Source of the DNA: an uncultured Ruminococcus sp.
Lineage (GTDB): Bacteria; Bacillota; Clostridia; Oscillospirales; Ruminococcaceae
Direction: 5' to 3'
Assembly: GCA_947589205.1 (NCBI GenBank)
Contig: CANQCJ010000056.1
Coordinates: forward strand, 1-11,300
DNA: 11,300 nt
Shown here: one piece after another, positions 1 to 5,477 of the stretch
Position numbering within the stretch: the first letter of the stretch is position 1
Layout of the letters: the number at the start of each line of letters is the position of its first letter
Made by a program: the position numbers and the translations under genes
The notes under the pieces: model-generated
What the model was told of the DNA's origin: nothing
Database searches by the model: none
The model's input: only the letters and a program-made list of their open reading frames with translations

Positions 1-68
1 AGCCTATCGAAGAAGCGCTGAAGCTTTTCGGCGAGCTTATCAATGAAATGGGCGAACTTTTCGACTAA
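1..68 (+). CDS. C-terminal end of an unidentified protein (5' truncated by window)
   Basis: The frame that starts at base 3 is open to a TAA at 66-68 and encodes 21 residues, PIEEALKLFGELINEMGELFD. This looks like an acidic amphipathic helix at a protein C-terminus. The stop lies 15 nt before the walJ start, and an SD-like GAGGTG follows immediately, so this gene is probably cotranscribed with walJ and rlmH. The fragment is too short to assign a family, and I do not recognise it. The coding call rests on the open frame, the tight spacing and plausible codon use. Confidence 0.6.
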   Translation, partial: PIEEALKLFGELINEMGELFD

Positions 69-83
69 GAGGTGTAACAGACT

Positions 84-866
84 TTGGCAAGGATCTATCC
101 GCTCTTTTCTTCAAGCAAGGGCAACTGCATTTATTTCGGCGACAGCGAATGCGGGATACTCATCGACTGCGGCGTAAGCTGCAAGCGCATTTGCTGCGCG
201 CTGAATGAAAACGGCGTTTCTCCCGAAGCGGTCAAAGCCGTTTTTATAACTCATACCCATTCCGACCACATAAAGGGTCTGGCGGTATTTTTGAAAAAAT
301 ACAAGACGCCAATTTTCGCCCAGCAGACTAATCTCGATATCCTGTTTGACAGCGGCGCGCTCCCTGCGGGAACGGTCTGCAATGCCGTTGACGGCTGTTC
401 GGTGAACGTCTGCGGATTTGAGGTCAGCGCGTTCGCTACTCCGCACGATACCCCCGCAAGCTGCGGCTACCGCGTAAAATGCCCCGACGGCAAGACCGCC
501 GTGCTCTGCACCGACCTCGGCGAAGTTACCGACACCGTGCGGGAGGGACTTTCCGGCGCGGATCTCGTTATGCTCGAATCAAATTACGACGCGGAAATGC
601 TGCGGCGCGGCAGCTATCCGCCGGAGCTTAAACGCAGGATAAGATCCGACCGCGGGCATCTTTCCAATGACGACTGCGCCGAAAATCTCGTCAGACTTGC
701 CGGTCAGGGCACGGCGTTTTTCGTACTCGGGCACATCAGCGAGGAAAACAACACTCCCGAAACTGCCGAGCAAGCCGCCGTCAGCGCGCTTTTGCCGCTA
801 AAGCGCAAGCGCGATTATATGCTCTACATAGCTCCCCCGGCGGGCGGCAAGGCGGTGATCTTTTGA
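84..866 (+). CDS. walJ: WalJ/YycJ-type MBL-fold metallo-hydrolase
   Basis: This 260-residue single-domain metallo-beta-lactamase-fold protein matches the YycJ/WalJ group. The signature HTHSDH lies at residues 57-62 (ligands H57, H59, D61, H62). Further likely metal ligands are H121 in TPHDTP, D144 in CTDLG, H192 in GHLS and H217 in LGHISEENN. The N-terminal SSSKGN and the SNYD motif near 166-169 are also typical. In low-GC Gram-positives the group is linked to the WalRK cell-wall regulon and has been proposed to act as a nuclease; the substrate here is inferred only. The start is TTG at 84-86, placed by GAGGTG at 69-74 with a 9-nt spacer and by the family-typical N-terminus. There is no signal peptide, so it is cytoplasmic. 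Its TGA overlaps the rlmH start, and this walJ-rlmH neighbourhood also occurs in Bacillus. Confidence 0.9.
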   Translation: MARIYPLFSSSKGNCIYFGDSECGILIDCGVSCKRICCALNENGVSPEAVKAVFITHTHSDHIKGLAVFLKKYKTPIFAQQTNLDILFDSGALPAGTVCNAVDGCSVNVCGFEVSAFATPHDTPASCGYRVKCPDGKTAVLCTDLGEVTDTVREGLSGADLVMLESNYDAEMLRRGSYPPELKRRIRSDRGHLSNDDCAENLVRLAGQGTAFFVLGHISEENNTPETAEQAAVSALLPLKRKRDYMLYIAPPAGGKAVIF

Positions 867-1342
867 TAAAGATCAATATCATCTGCGTCGGCAAGCTTAA
901 AGAAGCCTACTGGCGAAACGCGCTGGCGGAATATTCAAAGCGTCTGAGCGCATATTCAAGCTTTAACGTTATAGAGCTTGCCGAAGCTCCTCTCGGCGAC
1001 GACCCGTCGGAAGCGCAGACAGCGCAGGCTCTTGAAAAGGAAGCCGCCGCGTTTGAAAAGCACATCTCAAGGGGCTATAGCATCGCGCTTTGCATCGAAG
1101 GCAAGCAGCTTACGAGCGAACAGCTTGCCGAGACGATAAACGATATTTCCGTCGCCGGAAATTCCACTATTAATTTCCTTATCGGTTCATCGTTCGGGCT
1201 TTCGCCGCGAATAAAATCGCAGTGCCGCCTGCGGCTTTCGATGTCGGCAATGACGTTCCCTCATCAGCTTGCGCGGATAATGCTGAGCGAACAGCTCTAC
1301 CGCGCGTTCTCGATACTTTCTCACACAAAATATCACAAATAA
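863..1342 (+). CDS. rlmH: 23S rRNA (pseudouridine1915-N3)-methyltransferase RlmH
   Basis: The product is 159 residues, the normal length for this SPOUT (trefoil-knot) methyltransferase. The family uses S-adenosylmethionine to methylate N3 of pseudouridine 1915 in helix 69 of 23S rRNA, acting on assembled 70S ribosomes. Visible marks are the knot strand FLIGSSFGLS (105-114), the segment MTFPHQLARIMLSEQLYRA (130-148) and the C-terminal YHK (157-159). The usual GG of the SAM-binding loop reads GS here (109). The start is TTG at 863-865. It shares bases with the walJ stop TGA (864-866), and an SD-like AAGGCGGTG at 849-857 lies inside walJ, so translation is probably coupled. The stop TAA sits directly at the base of the shared terminator. 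Confidence 0.96.
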   Translation: MIKINIICVGKLKEAYWRNALAEYSKRLSAYSSFNVIELAEAPLGDDPSEAQTAQALEKEAAAFEKHISRGYSIALCIEGKQLTSEQLAETINDISVAGNSTINFLIGSSFGLSPRIKSQCRLRLSMSAMTFPHQLARIMLSEQLYRAFSILSHTKYHK

Positions 1343-1385
1343 AAAATCGGACGTTTCCTTTTGCGGGAACGTCCGATATTTTTTA
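1341..1385. terminator. Bidirectional intrinsic terminator between rlmH and rplQ
   Basis: A hairpin has left arm 1346-1358 and right arm 1365-1377 (13 pairs, one of them G-U) with a 6-nt loop TTTTGC. It is flanked by a run of A on the left (1341-1345) and a T-rich run on the right (1378 onward, ATTTTTTATTT). Because the arms are symmetric and both flanks become U-tracts when transcribed outward, it can stop rlmH transcription rightward and rplQ transcription leftward. It fills almost the whole 44-nt gap between the two convergent stop codons. Confidence 0.93.
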
Positions 1386-1386
1386 T

Positions 1387-1728
1387 TTATACAAGCTGAA
1401 TAATAGCCATTTCAGCCGCATCGCCGCGGCGAGGTCCGATCTTAACGATCTTGGTGTAACCGCCCTTGCGTCCCTCATAGGAGGGGGCGATCTCGTCAAA
1501 AAGCTTCTTAGCGACCGCTTCCTTAGTTACATAAGAAAATACCTGACGCTTTGAATGTAAGTCTCCCGCCTTGCCGAGGGTTATCATTTTCTCGGTCATT
1601 GCGCTGACCTCTTTGGCTCTTGTTACAGTTGTTTCAATCTTACCATTTTCGAGAAGATAGGTGACCATCGCTCTGAGCATTGCTCTTCTGTGATCGGTCG
1701 TTCTTCCCAGCTTTCTTGTGCCCGGCAT
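1387..1728 (-). CDS. rplQ: 50S ribosomal protein L17 (bL17)
   Basis: The 113-residue product has the hallmark N-terminus MPGTRKLGRTTDHRRAMLR and the segment KIETTVTRAKEV near residues 30-41. bL17 is a large-subunit protein close to the exit-tunnel region. Its length is typical of the short Bacillota form. The ATG has AAGGAGTG about 9 nt upstream. It is the last gene of the spc-alpha operon, 22 nt after rpoA, and its TAA lies next to the bidirectional terminator. In many Clostridia an ECF transporter cassette, truA, rplM and rpsI follow rplQ; here the operon ends instead. Confidence 0.98.
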   Translation of the reverse strand: MPGTRKLGRTTDHRRAMLRAMVTYLLENGKIETTVTRAKEVSAMTEKMITLGKAGDLHSKRQVFSYVTKEAVAKKLFDEIAPSYEGRKGGYTKIVKIGPRRGDAAEMAIIQLV

Positions 1729-1750
1729 AGATTTTCACTCCTTACTTAAC

Positions 1751-2710
1751 TTAATTATCTTCTTCCGAACTGAGGTCATAGCCCAAAGAATGAAGCTTTT
1801 CCTTGACCTCGTCAAACGACTTCTTGCCAAGGTTTCTGACCTTCATCATTTCCTCGGCGCTCTTTTCGATCAGATCGTTTACAGTATTTATCCCCGCACG
1901 CTTCAGGCAATTGAAGGAACGCACGGAGAGGTCAAGCTCCTCAATGGTCATCTCGAGTATTTTTTCCTTGCCCTTGTCGTCCTTTTCCACCATGATCTCA
2001 ACAACGCTCGCTTCCTCTGAAAGATCGATGAAGAGATTCAGATGCTCGTTGAGGAGTTTGGCTGCCATCGAAACCGCTTCCTTTGCGGAAATCGTTCCGT
2101 CTGTCCAAACCTCTAAGGTAAGCTTGTCATAATCTGTTATCTGACCTACGCGGGTGTTGTCAACGGTATAGTTGACTTTAAGCACCGGCGTGTAAATGCT
2201 GTCAACAGCAATAACTCCGATAGGCGCGTTCGGCATAAGAGACTTGTTCTTCTCGGCGGAAACGTATCCTCTTCCGCGGTCTATAACTATCTCCATATAA
2301 AGCTTTGCGCCTGCCGAAAGGGTGGCGATGTGCATATCGGTCACAAGAATGTCCACCTCGGAATCCGCCTTGATGTCTCCCGCAGTTACCTCGCATTCGC
2401 CCTCTGCTTCGATATATATGGTCTTGGGTCCTTCGCCGTAAAGCTTCGCGGTAAGTCCCTTTAAATTAAGGATTATCTCCGTAACGTCCTCCTTAACTCC
2501 GGGAATTGTCGTAAGCTCATGATGTACGCCGTCGATCTTAACAGATGTCACGGCGACACCCGGTAAGGAGGATAGCAGCACTCTTCTAAGGCTGTTGCCG
2601 AGCGTTATGCCATAGCCGCGCTCAAGAGGCTCTAATACAAACCTTCCGTAAGTGCCGTTGCTTTTCAGCTCTTCGGTCTCGATCTCCGGCTTTTCTATTT
2701 TTTCAAGCAT
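1751..2710 (-). CDS. rpoA: DNA-directed RNA polymerase subunit alpha
   Basis: The 319-residue alpha subunit scaffolds RNA polymerase assembly and contacts upstream promoter DNA and activators. The N-terminal dimerisation domain spans roughly residues 1-230 and contains RGYGITLGNSLRRVLLSS (31-48). A charged linker around 240-250 leads to the C-terminal domain at about 252-312. There, R264 and N267 in SVRSFNCLK and the NLGKKS loop (293-298) match the DNA-contact residues known from E. coli (R265, N268, and the K298/S299 region). The tail is acidic (SSEEDN). The ATG is preceded by AGGAGGG. The gene is 72 nt downstream of rpsD, one of the longer gaps in the operon, and that gap shows only weak secondary structure. 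Confidence 0.99.
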   Translation of the reverse strand: MLEKIEKPEIETEELKSNGTYGRFVLEPLERGYGITLGNSLRRVLLSSLPGVAVTSVKIDGVHHELTTIPGVKEDVTEIILNLKGLTAKLYGEGPKTIYIEAEGECEVTAGDIKADSEVDILVTDMHIATLSAGAKLYMEIVIDRGRGYVSAEKNKSLMPNAPIGVIAVDSIYTPVLKVNYTVDNTRVGQITDYDKLTLEVWTDGTISAKEAVSMAAKLLNEHLNLFIDLSEEASVVEIMVEKDDKGKEKILEMTIEELDLSVRSFNCLKRAGINTVNDLIEKSAEEMMKVRNLGKKSFDEVKEKLHSLGYDLSSEEDN

Positions 2711-2782
2711 TTAAAACCCTCCTGTTTTTCAAAAACTCTTGCTGGTTTACGAGTAAATGTCCGGTTTTAAGCCGCTGTATTA

Positions 2783-3379
2783 TTACTTGGAATACAGCTC
2801 GACGATGAGGTGCTCTTCGACCTCGTAATCGAGATCGTCCTTTACGGGAGCACGAAGGACCTTAGCTGTCTGATTATCCTTATTTACCTCCAGCCATGCG
2901 GGAGTAAGTCTGTCGGCAGTGCCTTCTATGATCTGCTTGAATTTTTCGCTCTTCTTGCTCTTTTCGCTCAAAGCGATAACGTCTCCTACCTTTACTCTGT
3001 AAGAGGGAATGTCTACTCTTTGTCCGTTTACAAGAAAATGACCGTGCGTTACAAGCTGACGGGATTCTCTTCTTGTGAGCGAAAGTCCCATTCTGAATAC
3101 AACGTTGTCAAGTCTTGATTCGAGACAGGTTATGAGATTTTCACCTGCCTGACCCTCCATTTTCTGTGCGGTCTCAAAGGTATGTCTGAACTGCTTCTCG
3201 AGCACGCCGTAGATAAATCTCAGCTTCTGCTTTTCCTTGAGCTGCATTCCGTATTCTGATACCTTTTTTCTCTTGCCGGCGTTAGGATCTCTCTTGGTCT
3301 CCTTGCCTACGCCCATTACCATAGGGCTTATACCCAGCTCCCTACAGGTTTTAAGGATAGGTTTTCTTGTTACTGCCAT
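2783..3379 (-). CDS. rpsD: 30S ribosomal protein S4 (uS4)
   Basis: The 198-residue protein is a primary 16S rRNA binder that nucleates 30S assembly. It carries the conserved SEYGMQLKEKQKLRFIYGV segment (41-59) and an S4 RNA-binding domain from about residue 88, with RLDNVVFRMGL and the HFLVNG loop. The N-terminus has one Cys only (residue 12), so this is the zinc-free form that lacks the paired CxxC motifs of C+ S4 proteins. The ATG is supported by CGGAGGT about 12 nt upstream. In E. coli and B. subtilis, S4 represses its own synthesis through an mRNA leader. Here the gene follows a 104-nt structured spacer, which makes local control plausible but unproven. Confidence 0.98.
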   Translation of the reverse strand: MAVTRKPILKTCRELGISPMVMGVGKETKRDPNAGKRKKVSEYGMQLKEKQKLRFIYGVLEKQFRHTFETAQKMEGQAGENLITCLESRLDNVVFRMGLSLTRRESRQLVTHGHFLVNGQRVDIPSYRVKVGDVIALSEKSKKSEKFKQIIEGTADRLTPAWLEVNKDNQTAKVLRAPVKDDLDYEVEEHLIVELYSK

Positions 3380-3483
3380 GTTTAAATTTACCTCCGTTTT
3401 TTAATGTTGTATCGGATCCGGAAAATATTTTTCCGAAAATATTTTCTATCCGACTTTGAGTAAACTGCACTCAAATTGGTTTA
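3380..3483 (-). promoter_or_regulatory. Structured intergenic leader upstream of rpsD (candidate cis-regulatory RNA)
   Basis: This is the longest gap in the operon, and it is AT-rich compared with its neighbours. Read on the - strand it holds two adjacent hairpins. The first has arms 3469-3475 and 3455-3461 (7 bp, 7-nt loop). The second has an 11-bp inner stem (3436-3446 with 3421-3431, loop CGGA) extended by an outer 6-bp stem (3448-3453 with 3412-3417) across a small 1x3 internal loop. A competing hairpin (3429-3435 with 3419-3425, 3-nt loop) uses the same bases. No U-tract follows, so it does not look like a simple terminator. The rpsD ribosome binding site lies downstream in the same gap. 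The role is inferred: S4 autoregulation, RNA processing or mRNA stability. Confidence 0.5.
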
Positions 3484-3876
3484 TTATACGCGTCTCCTCT
3501 TGGGGGGACGGCAGCCGTTGTGAGGGATAGGGGTAACGTCTTTTATCATTCTTACCTCGAGCTCCTCCGACTGAAGCGCTCTGATAGCGGCTTCTCTGCC
3601 CGCTCCGGGACCCTTAACGTATACCTCAACGATCTTGAGTCCGTGCTCCTTTGCAGCTCTTGCGGCGGTCTCAGCCGCTGTCTGCGCGGCGAACGGGGTG
3701 CTCTTCTTAGAGCCGCGGAAGCCTAATCCGCCTGCGGACGCCCACGAGATCGCGTTGCCCTGCATATCGGTGATGGTAACTATCGTGTTGTTAAAGGTAG
3801 ACTGAATGTGTACCTGTCCCTGTTCGATATTTTTTCTTTCGCGGCGGCGGCGAACAACCTTTTTAGTCTGAGCCAT
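3484..3876 (-). CDS. rpsK: 30S ribosomal protein S11 (uS11)
   Basis: The 130-residue protein of the 30S platform lies near the mRNA exit and the anti-SD end of 16S rRNA. It shows the conserved HIQSTFNNTIVTITD segment (23-37), SAGGLGFRGSKKSTPFAAQ (47-65) and the diagnostic C-terminus HNGCRPPKRRRV. It ends in tandem in-frame TAA stops (3484-3486 and 3481-3483). The ATG is served by AAGGAGGG at 3888-3895, whose first bases overlap the rpsM stop codon, so rpsM and rpsK are tightly coupled. Confidence 0.99.
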   Translation of the reverse strand: MAQTKKVVRRRRERKNIEQGQVHIQSTFNNTIVTITDMQGNAISWASAGGLGFRGSKKSTPFAAQTAAETAARAAKEHGLKIVEVYVKGPGAGREAAIRALQSEELEVRMIKDVTPIPHNGCRPPKRRRV

Positions 3877-3893
3877 GTTTCTTTAGTCCCTCC

Positions 3894-4262
3894 TTACTTC
3901 TTCTTGTTGGCTATGGTCTTAACAGGTCCCTTGCGAGTTCTTGCGTTGGTCTTTGTTCTCTGTCCTCTTACGGGAAGACCCTTTCTGTGACGAACGCCCC
4001 TGTAGCAGCCTATTTCAACAAGTCTCTTGATATTGAGCGCGACTTCTCTTCTGAGATCGCCCTCAACGGTAACGTTGTGATCTATATATTCACGAAGTTT
4101 TGAAACATCGTCCTCTGACAGATCCTTTACTCTTGTGTCGGGATCTACTCCTGTCGCCGCAAGGATCTTAGCAGATGTTTTCTGACCGATTCCGTAGATA
4201 TAAGTGAGTCCTATCTCAACTCTTTTATCTCTCGGAAGGTCTATTCCAGCAATACGAGCCAT
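3894..4262 (-). CDS. rpsM: 30S ribosomal protein S13 (uS13)
   Basis: The 122-residue protein of the 30S head contacts tRNAs and bridges to the 50S subunit. Its N-terminus, MARIAGIDLPRDKRVEIGLT, includes the helix-two-turn-helix region with YGIG near residues 23-26. CYRGVRHRKGLPVRGQRT and the basic tail NARTRKGP are near-invariant in the family. The length is typical. The ATG has GGAGGTG about 9 nt upstream. It lies 27 nt after rpmJ and opens the conserved rpsM-rpsK-rpsD-rpoA-rplQ alpha block. Confidence 0.99.
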   Translation of the reverse strand: MARIAGIDLPRDKRVEIGLTYIYGIGQKTSAKILAATGVDPDTRVKDLSEDDVSKLREYIDHNVTVEGDLRREVALNIKRLVEIGCYRGVRHRKGLPVRGQRTKTNARTRKGPVKTIANKKK

Positions 4263-4289
4263 TATAGCTACACCTCCAAATTCGGTTTG

Positions 4290-4403
4290 TTAACCCTGAC
4301 GCTGCTTGTGCTTGGGGTTCTGGCATATTACCATGACCTTGCCTTTTCTCTTGATAACTTTGCACTTTTCGCACATAGGTTTAACTGAAGGTCTTACTTT
4401 CAC
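4290..4403 (-). CDS. rpmJ: 50S ribosomal protein L36 (bL36), zinc-binding form
   Basis: This short gene translates to 37 residues beginning MKVRPSVKPMCEKCKVIKRK and ending QNPKHKQRQG. C11, C14, C27 and H32 form the CCCH zinc site of the C+ form of bL36, a peripheral late-assembly 50S protein. The start is GTG at 4401-4403. It is fixed by the invariant KVRPSVK that follows and by AAGGAGG at 4412-4418 with an 8-nt spacer. The infA-rpmJ-rpsM order is the usual one in Bacillota. It is easy to miss because of its size and its non-ATG start. Confidence 0.97.
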   Translation of the reverse strand: MKVRPSVKPMCEKCKVIKRKGKVMVICQNPKHKQRQG

Positions 4404-4411
4404 TTGAAATA

Positions 4412-4418
4412 CCTCCTT
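4412..4418 (-). promoter_or_regulatory. Ribosome binding site of rpmJ (decides GTG start)
   Basis: AAGGAGG on the - strand lies 8 nt before the GTG at 4401-4403. No in-frame ATG exists closer, so this strong SD sequence supports GTG initiation for bL36. Confidence 0.85.
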
Positions 4419-4475
4419 CAAATAATCGCGCTTTTTTCTTAGCGCACTAATGCTTATGGGTTTTTTATGAAAAGC

Positions 4476-4694
4476 TTACTTAGCTCTCCATGTGATCCTT
4501 CCCTTGGTGAGATCGTAAGGCGACATTTCTACCGTCACCTTGTCTCCGGGAACTATACGAATGTAATTCATACGAAGCTTTCCGGATATCTGTGCCAATA
4601 TCTTGTGTCCGTTGGCAAGCTCGACTCTGAAAGTAGCGTTAGGCAGAGCCTCGGTGACTAATCCTTCCAGCTCGATAACATCTTCTTTTGACAT
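4476..4694 (-). CDS. infA: Translation initiation factor IF-1
   Basis: The 72-residue protein is a single OB-fold that binds the 30S A site during initiation and works with IF-2 and IF-3. The sequence shows MSKEDVIELEG at the N-terminus, NGHKILAQISGKLRMNYIRI in the middle and GDKVTVEMSPYDLTKGRITW toward the end, all characteristic. The length equals that of E. coli IF-1. The ATG lies only 3 nt after the map TGA. The only SD-like bases, AAAGGAA, sit inside map about a dozen nt upstream, so translation probably depends partly on ribosomes finishing map. The KOW/L14e-like gene often found between map and infA in Clostridia is absent. Confidence 0.98.
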   Translation of the reverse strand: MSKEDVIELEGLVTEALPNATFRVELANGHKILAQISGKLRMNYIRIVPGDKVTVEMSPYDLTKGRITWRAK

Positions 4695-4697
4695 AAA

Positions 4698-5471
4698 TCA
4701 GTGCATTCCTTTCGCAGTTTCTTCCTCGGGGGCAGTCAGAATTATGCAGCCGGTCTCGGTAACGGCTACCGTGTGCTCAAAATGAGCGGACAGCTTGCCG
4801 TCGACGGTTTTGGTAGTCCAGCCGTCGTCTAAGATCCTTACGCCCGGCTCGCCCATGTTTATCATAGGCTCTATGGCTATTACCATTCCCGGACGAAGCC
4901 TCGGACCGTGACCTGCTTTTCCGTAATTGGGCACCTCGGGATCCTCGTGAAGATCGTGTCCTACTCCGTGTCCGCAGAAATCTCTGACTATGCTGTATCC
5001 GTTGTCCTCGTTATATTTTTGGATCGCTGCGCCGAGATCGCCTATTCTCACGCCCGGTTTTACCATTTTTATGGCGAGGTACAGACTTTCCTCGGTCGAT
5101 CTCATCAGCGCCCTTGCTTCCTCGGAGACCTCTCCGACAGCAAAGGTCTTGCAGGAATCCCCGTGAAAACCGTCGATATAAGCTCCGACGTCTACCGAAA
5201 CGATATCGCCCTCTTTTATTATCTGCGGTCCGGGTATTCCGTGTATTACCACATCGTTTATAGAAATGCAGGCGCTTCCCGCAAATCCGCCGTAGCCTAA
5301 GAAGCTCGGCTTCGCTCCGTGAGATGTGATATATTTTCTTACGGCGGTATCCAGCTCTTTAGTCGTCATTCCCGGACGCAGCGCTTTTTCAGCCGCGCCG
5401 AGCGCGCCGGCGGTTATTATCCCCGCCCTGCGCATTTTTTGGATATCGCCCTGCGACTTAATAGAAATCAT
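4698..5471 (-). CDS. map: Methionine aminopeptidase, type I
   Basis: The 257-residue cytosolic metalloprotease removes the initiator methionine from nascent proteins when the second residue is small. The pita-bread fold ligands are visible: D94 (SVDVG), D105 (HGDS), H168 (CGHGVGH), E201 (AIEPM) and E232 (FEHT). H77 in VIHGIP and H175 in HEDP are the usual active-site histidines. There is no N-terminal zinc-finger or SH3-linker extension, so it is type Ia-like. The ATG lies 6 nt after the adk stop. The upstream SD is weak (AAAGGTTAAAG, overlapping the end of adk), which suggests coupling to adk. Confidence 0.98.
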   Translation of the reverse strand: MISIKSQGDIQKMRRAGIITAGALGAAEKALRPGMTTKELDTAVRKYITSHGAKPSFLGYGGFAGSACISINDVVIHGIPGPQIIKEGDIVSVDVGAYIDGFHGDSCKTFAVGEVSEEARALMRSTEESLYLAIKMVKPGVRIGDLGAAIQKYNEDNGYSIVRDFCGHGVGHDLHEDPEVPNYGKAGHGPRLRPGMVIAIEPMINMGEPGVRILDDGWTTKTVDGKLSAHFEHTVAVTETGCIILTAPEEETAKGMH

Positions 5472-5477
5472 TATTCT

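Noticed and set aside
1222..1554. 110-codon + strand frame spanning the end of rlmH, the terminator and part of rplQ
   Set aside because: It crosses the terminator and two genuine genes in the wrong frame or strand, with no SD or family resemblance.
2711..2782. 72-nt rpsD-rpoA spacer as a possible regulatory leader
   Set aside because: Only 3- to 5-bp complementarities and the short palindrome GTTTTTGAAAAAC are visible. Apart from the rpoA ribosome binding site I see no structure strong enough to call.
3436..3464. Possible sigma-70-type promoter for rpsD on the - strand (TTTACT, 17 nt, TATTTT)
   Set aside because: Each box matches only four of six consensus bases, and the sequence is AT-rich and part of the hairpins. 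This level of match is expected by chance, so transcription start mapping would be needed.
4428..4445. Small hairpin in the infA-rpmJ gap (5-bp stem, 8-nt loop)
   Set aside because: The stem is short and no U-tract follows on the - strand, so it is not a credible terminator. The 72-nt gap otherwise shows only the rpmJ ribosome binding site and AT-rich sequence.
4695..4697. Expected KOW/L14e-like gene between map and infA
   Set aside because: This gene is common at this place in Clostridia, but only 3 nt separate map and infA here, so it is simply absent from this locus.
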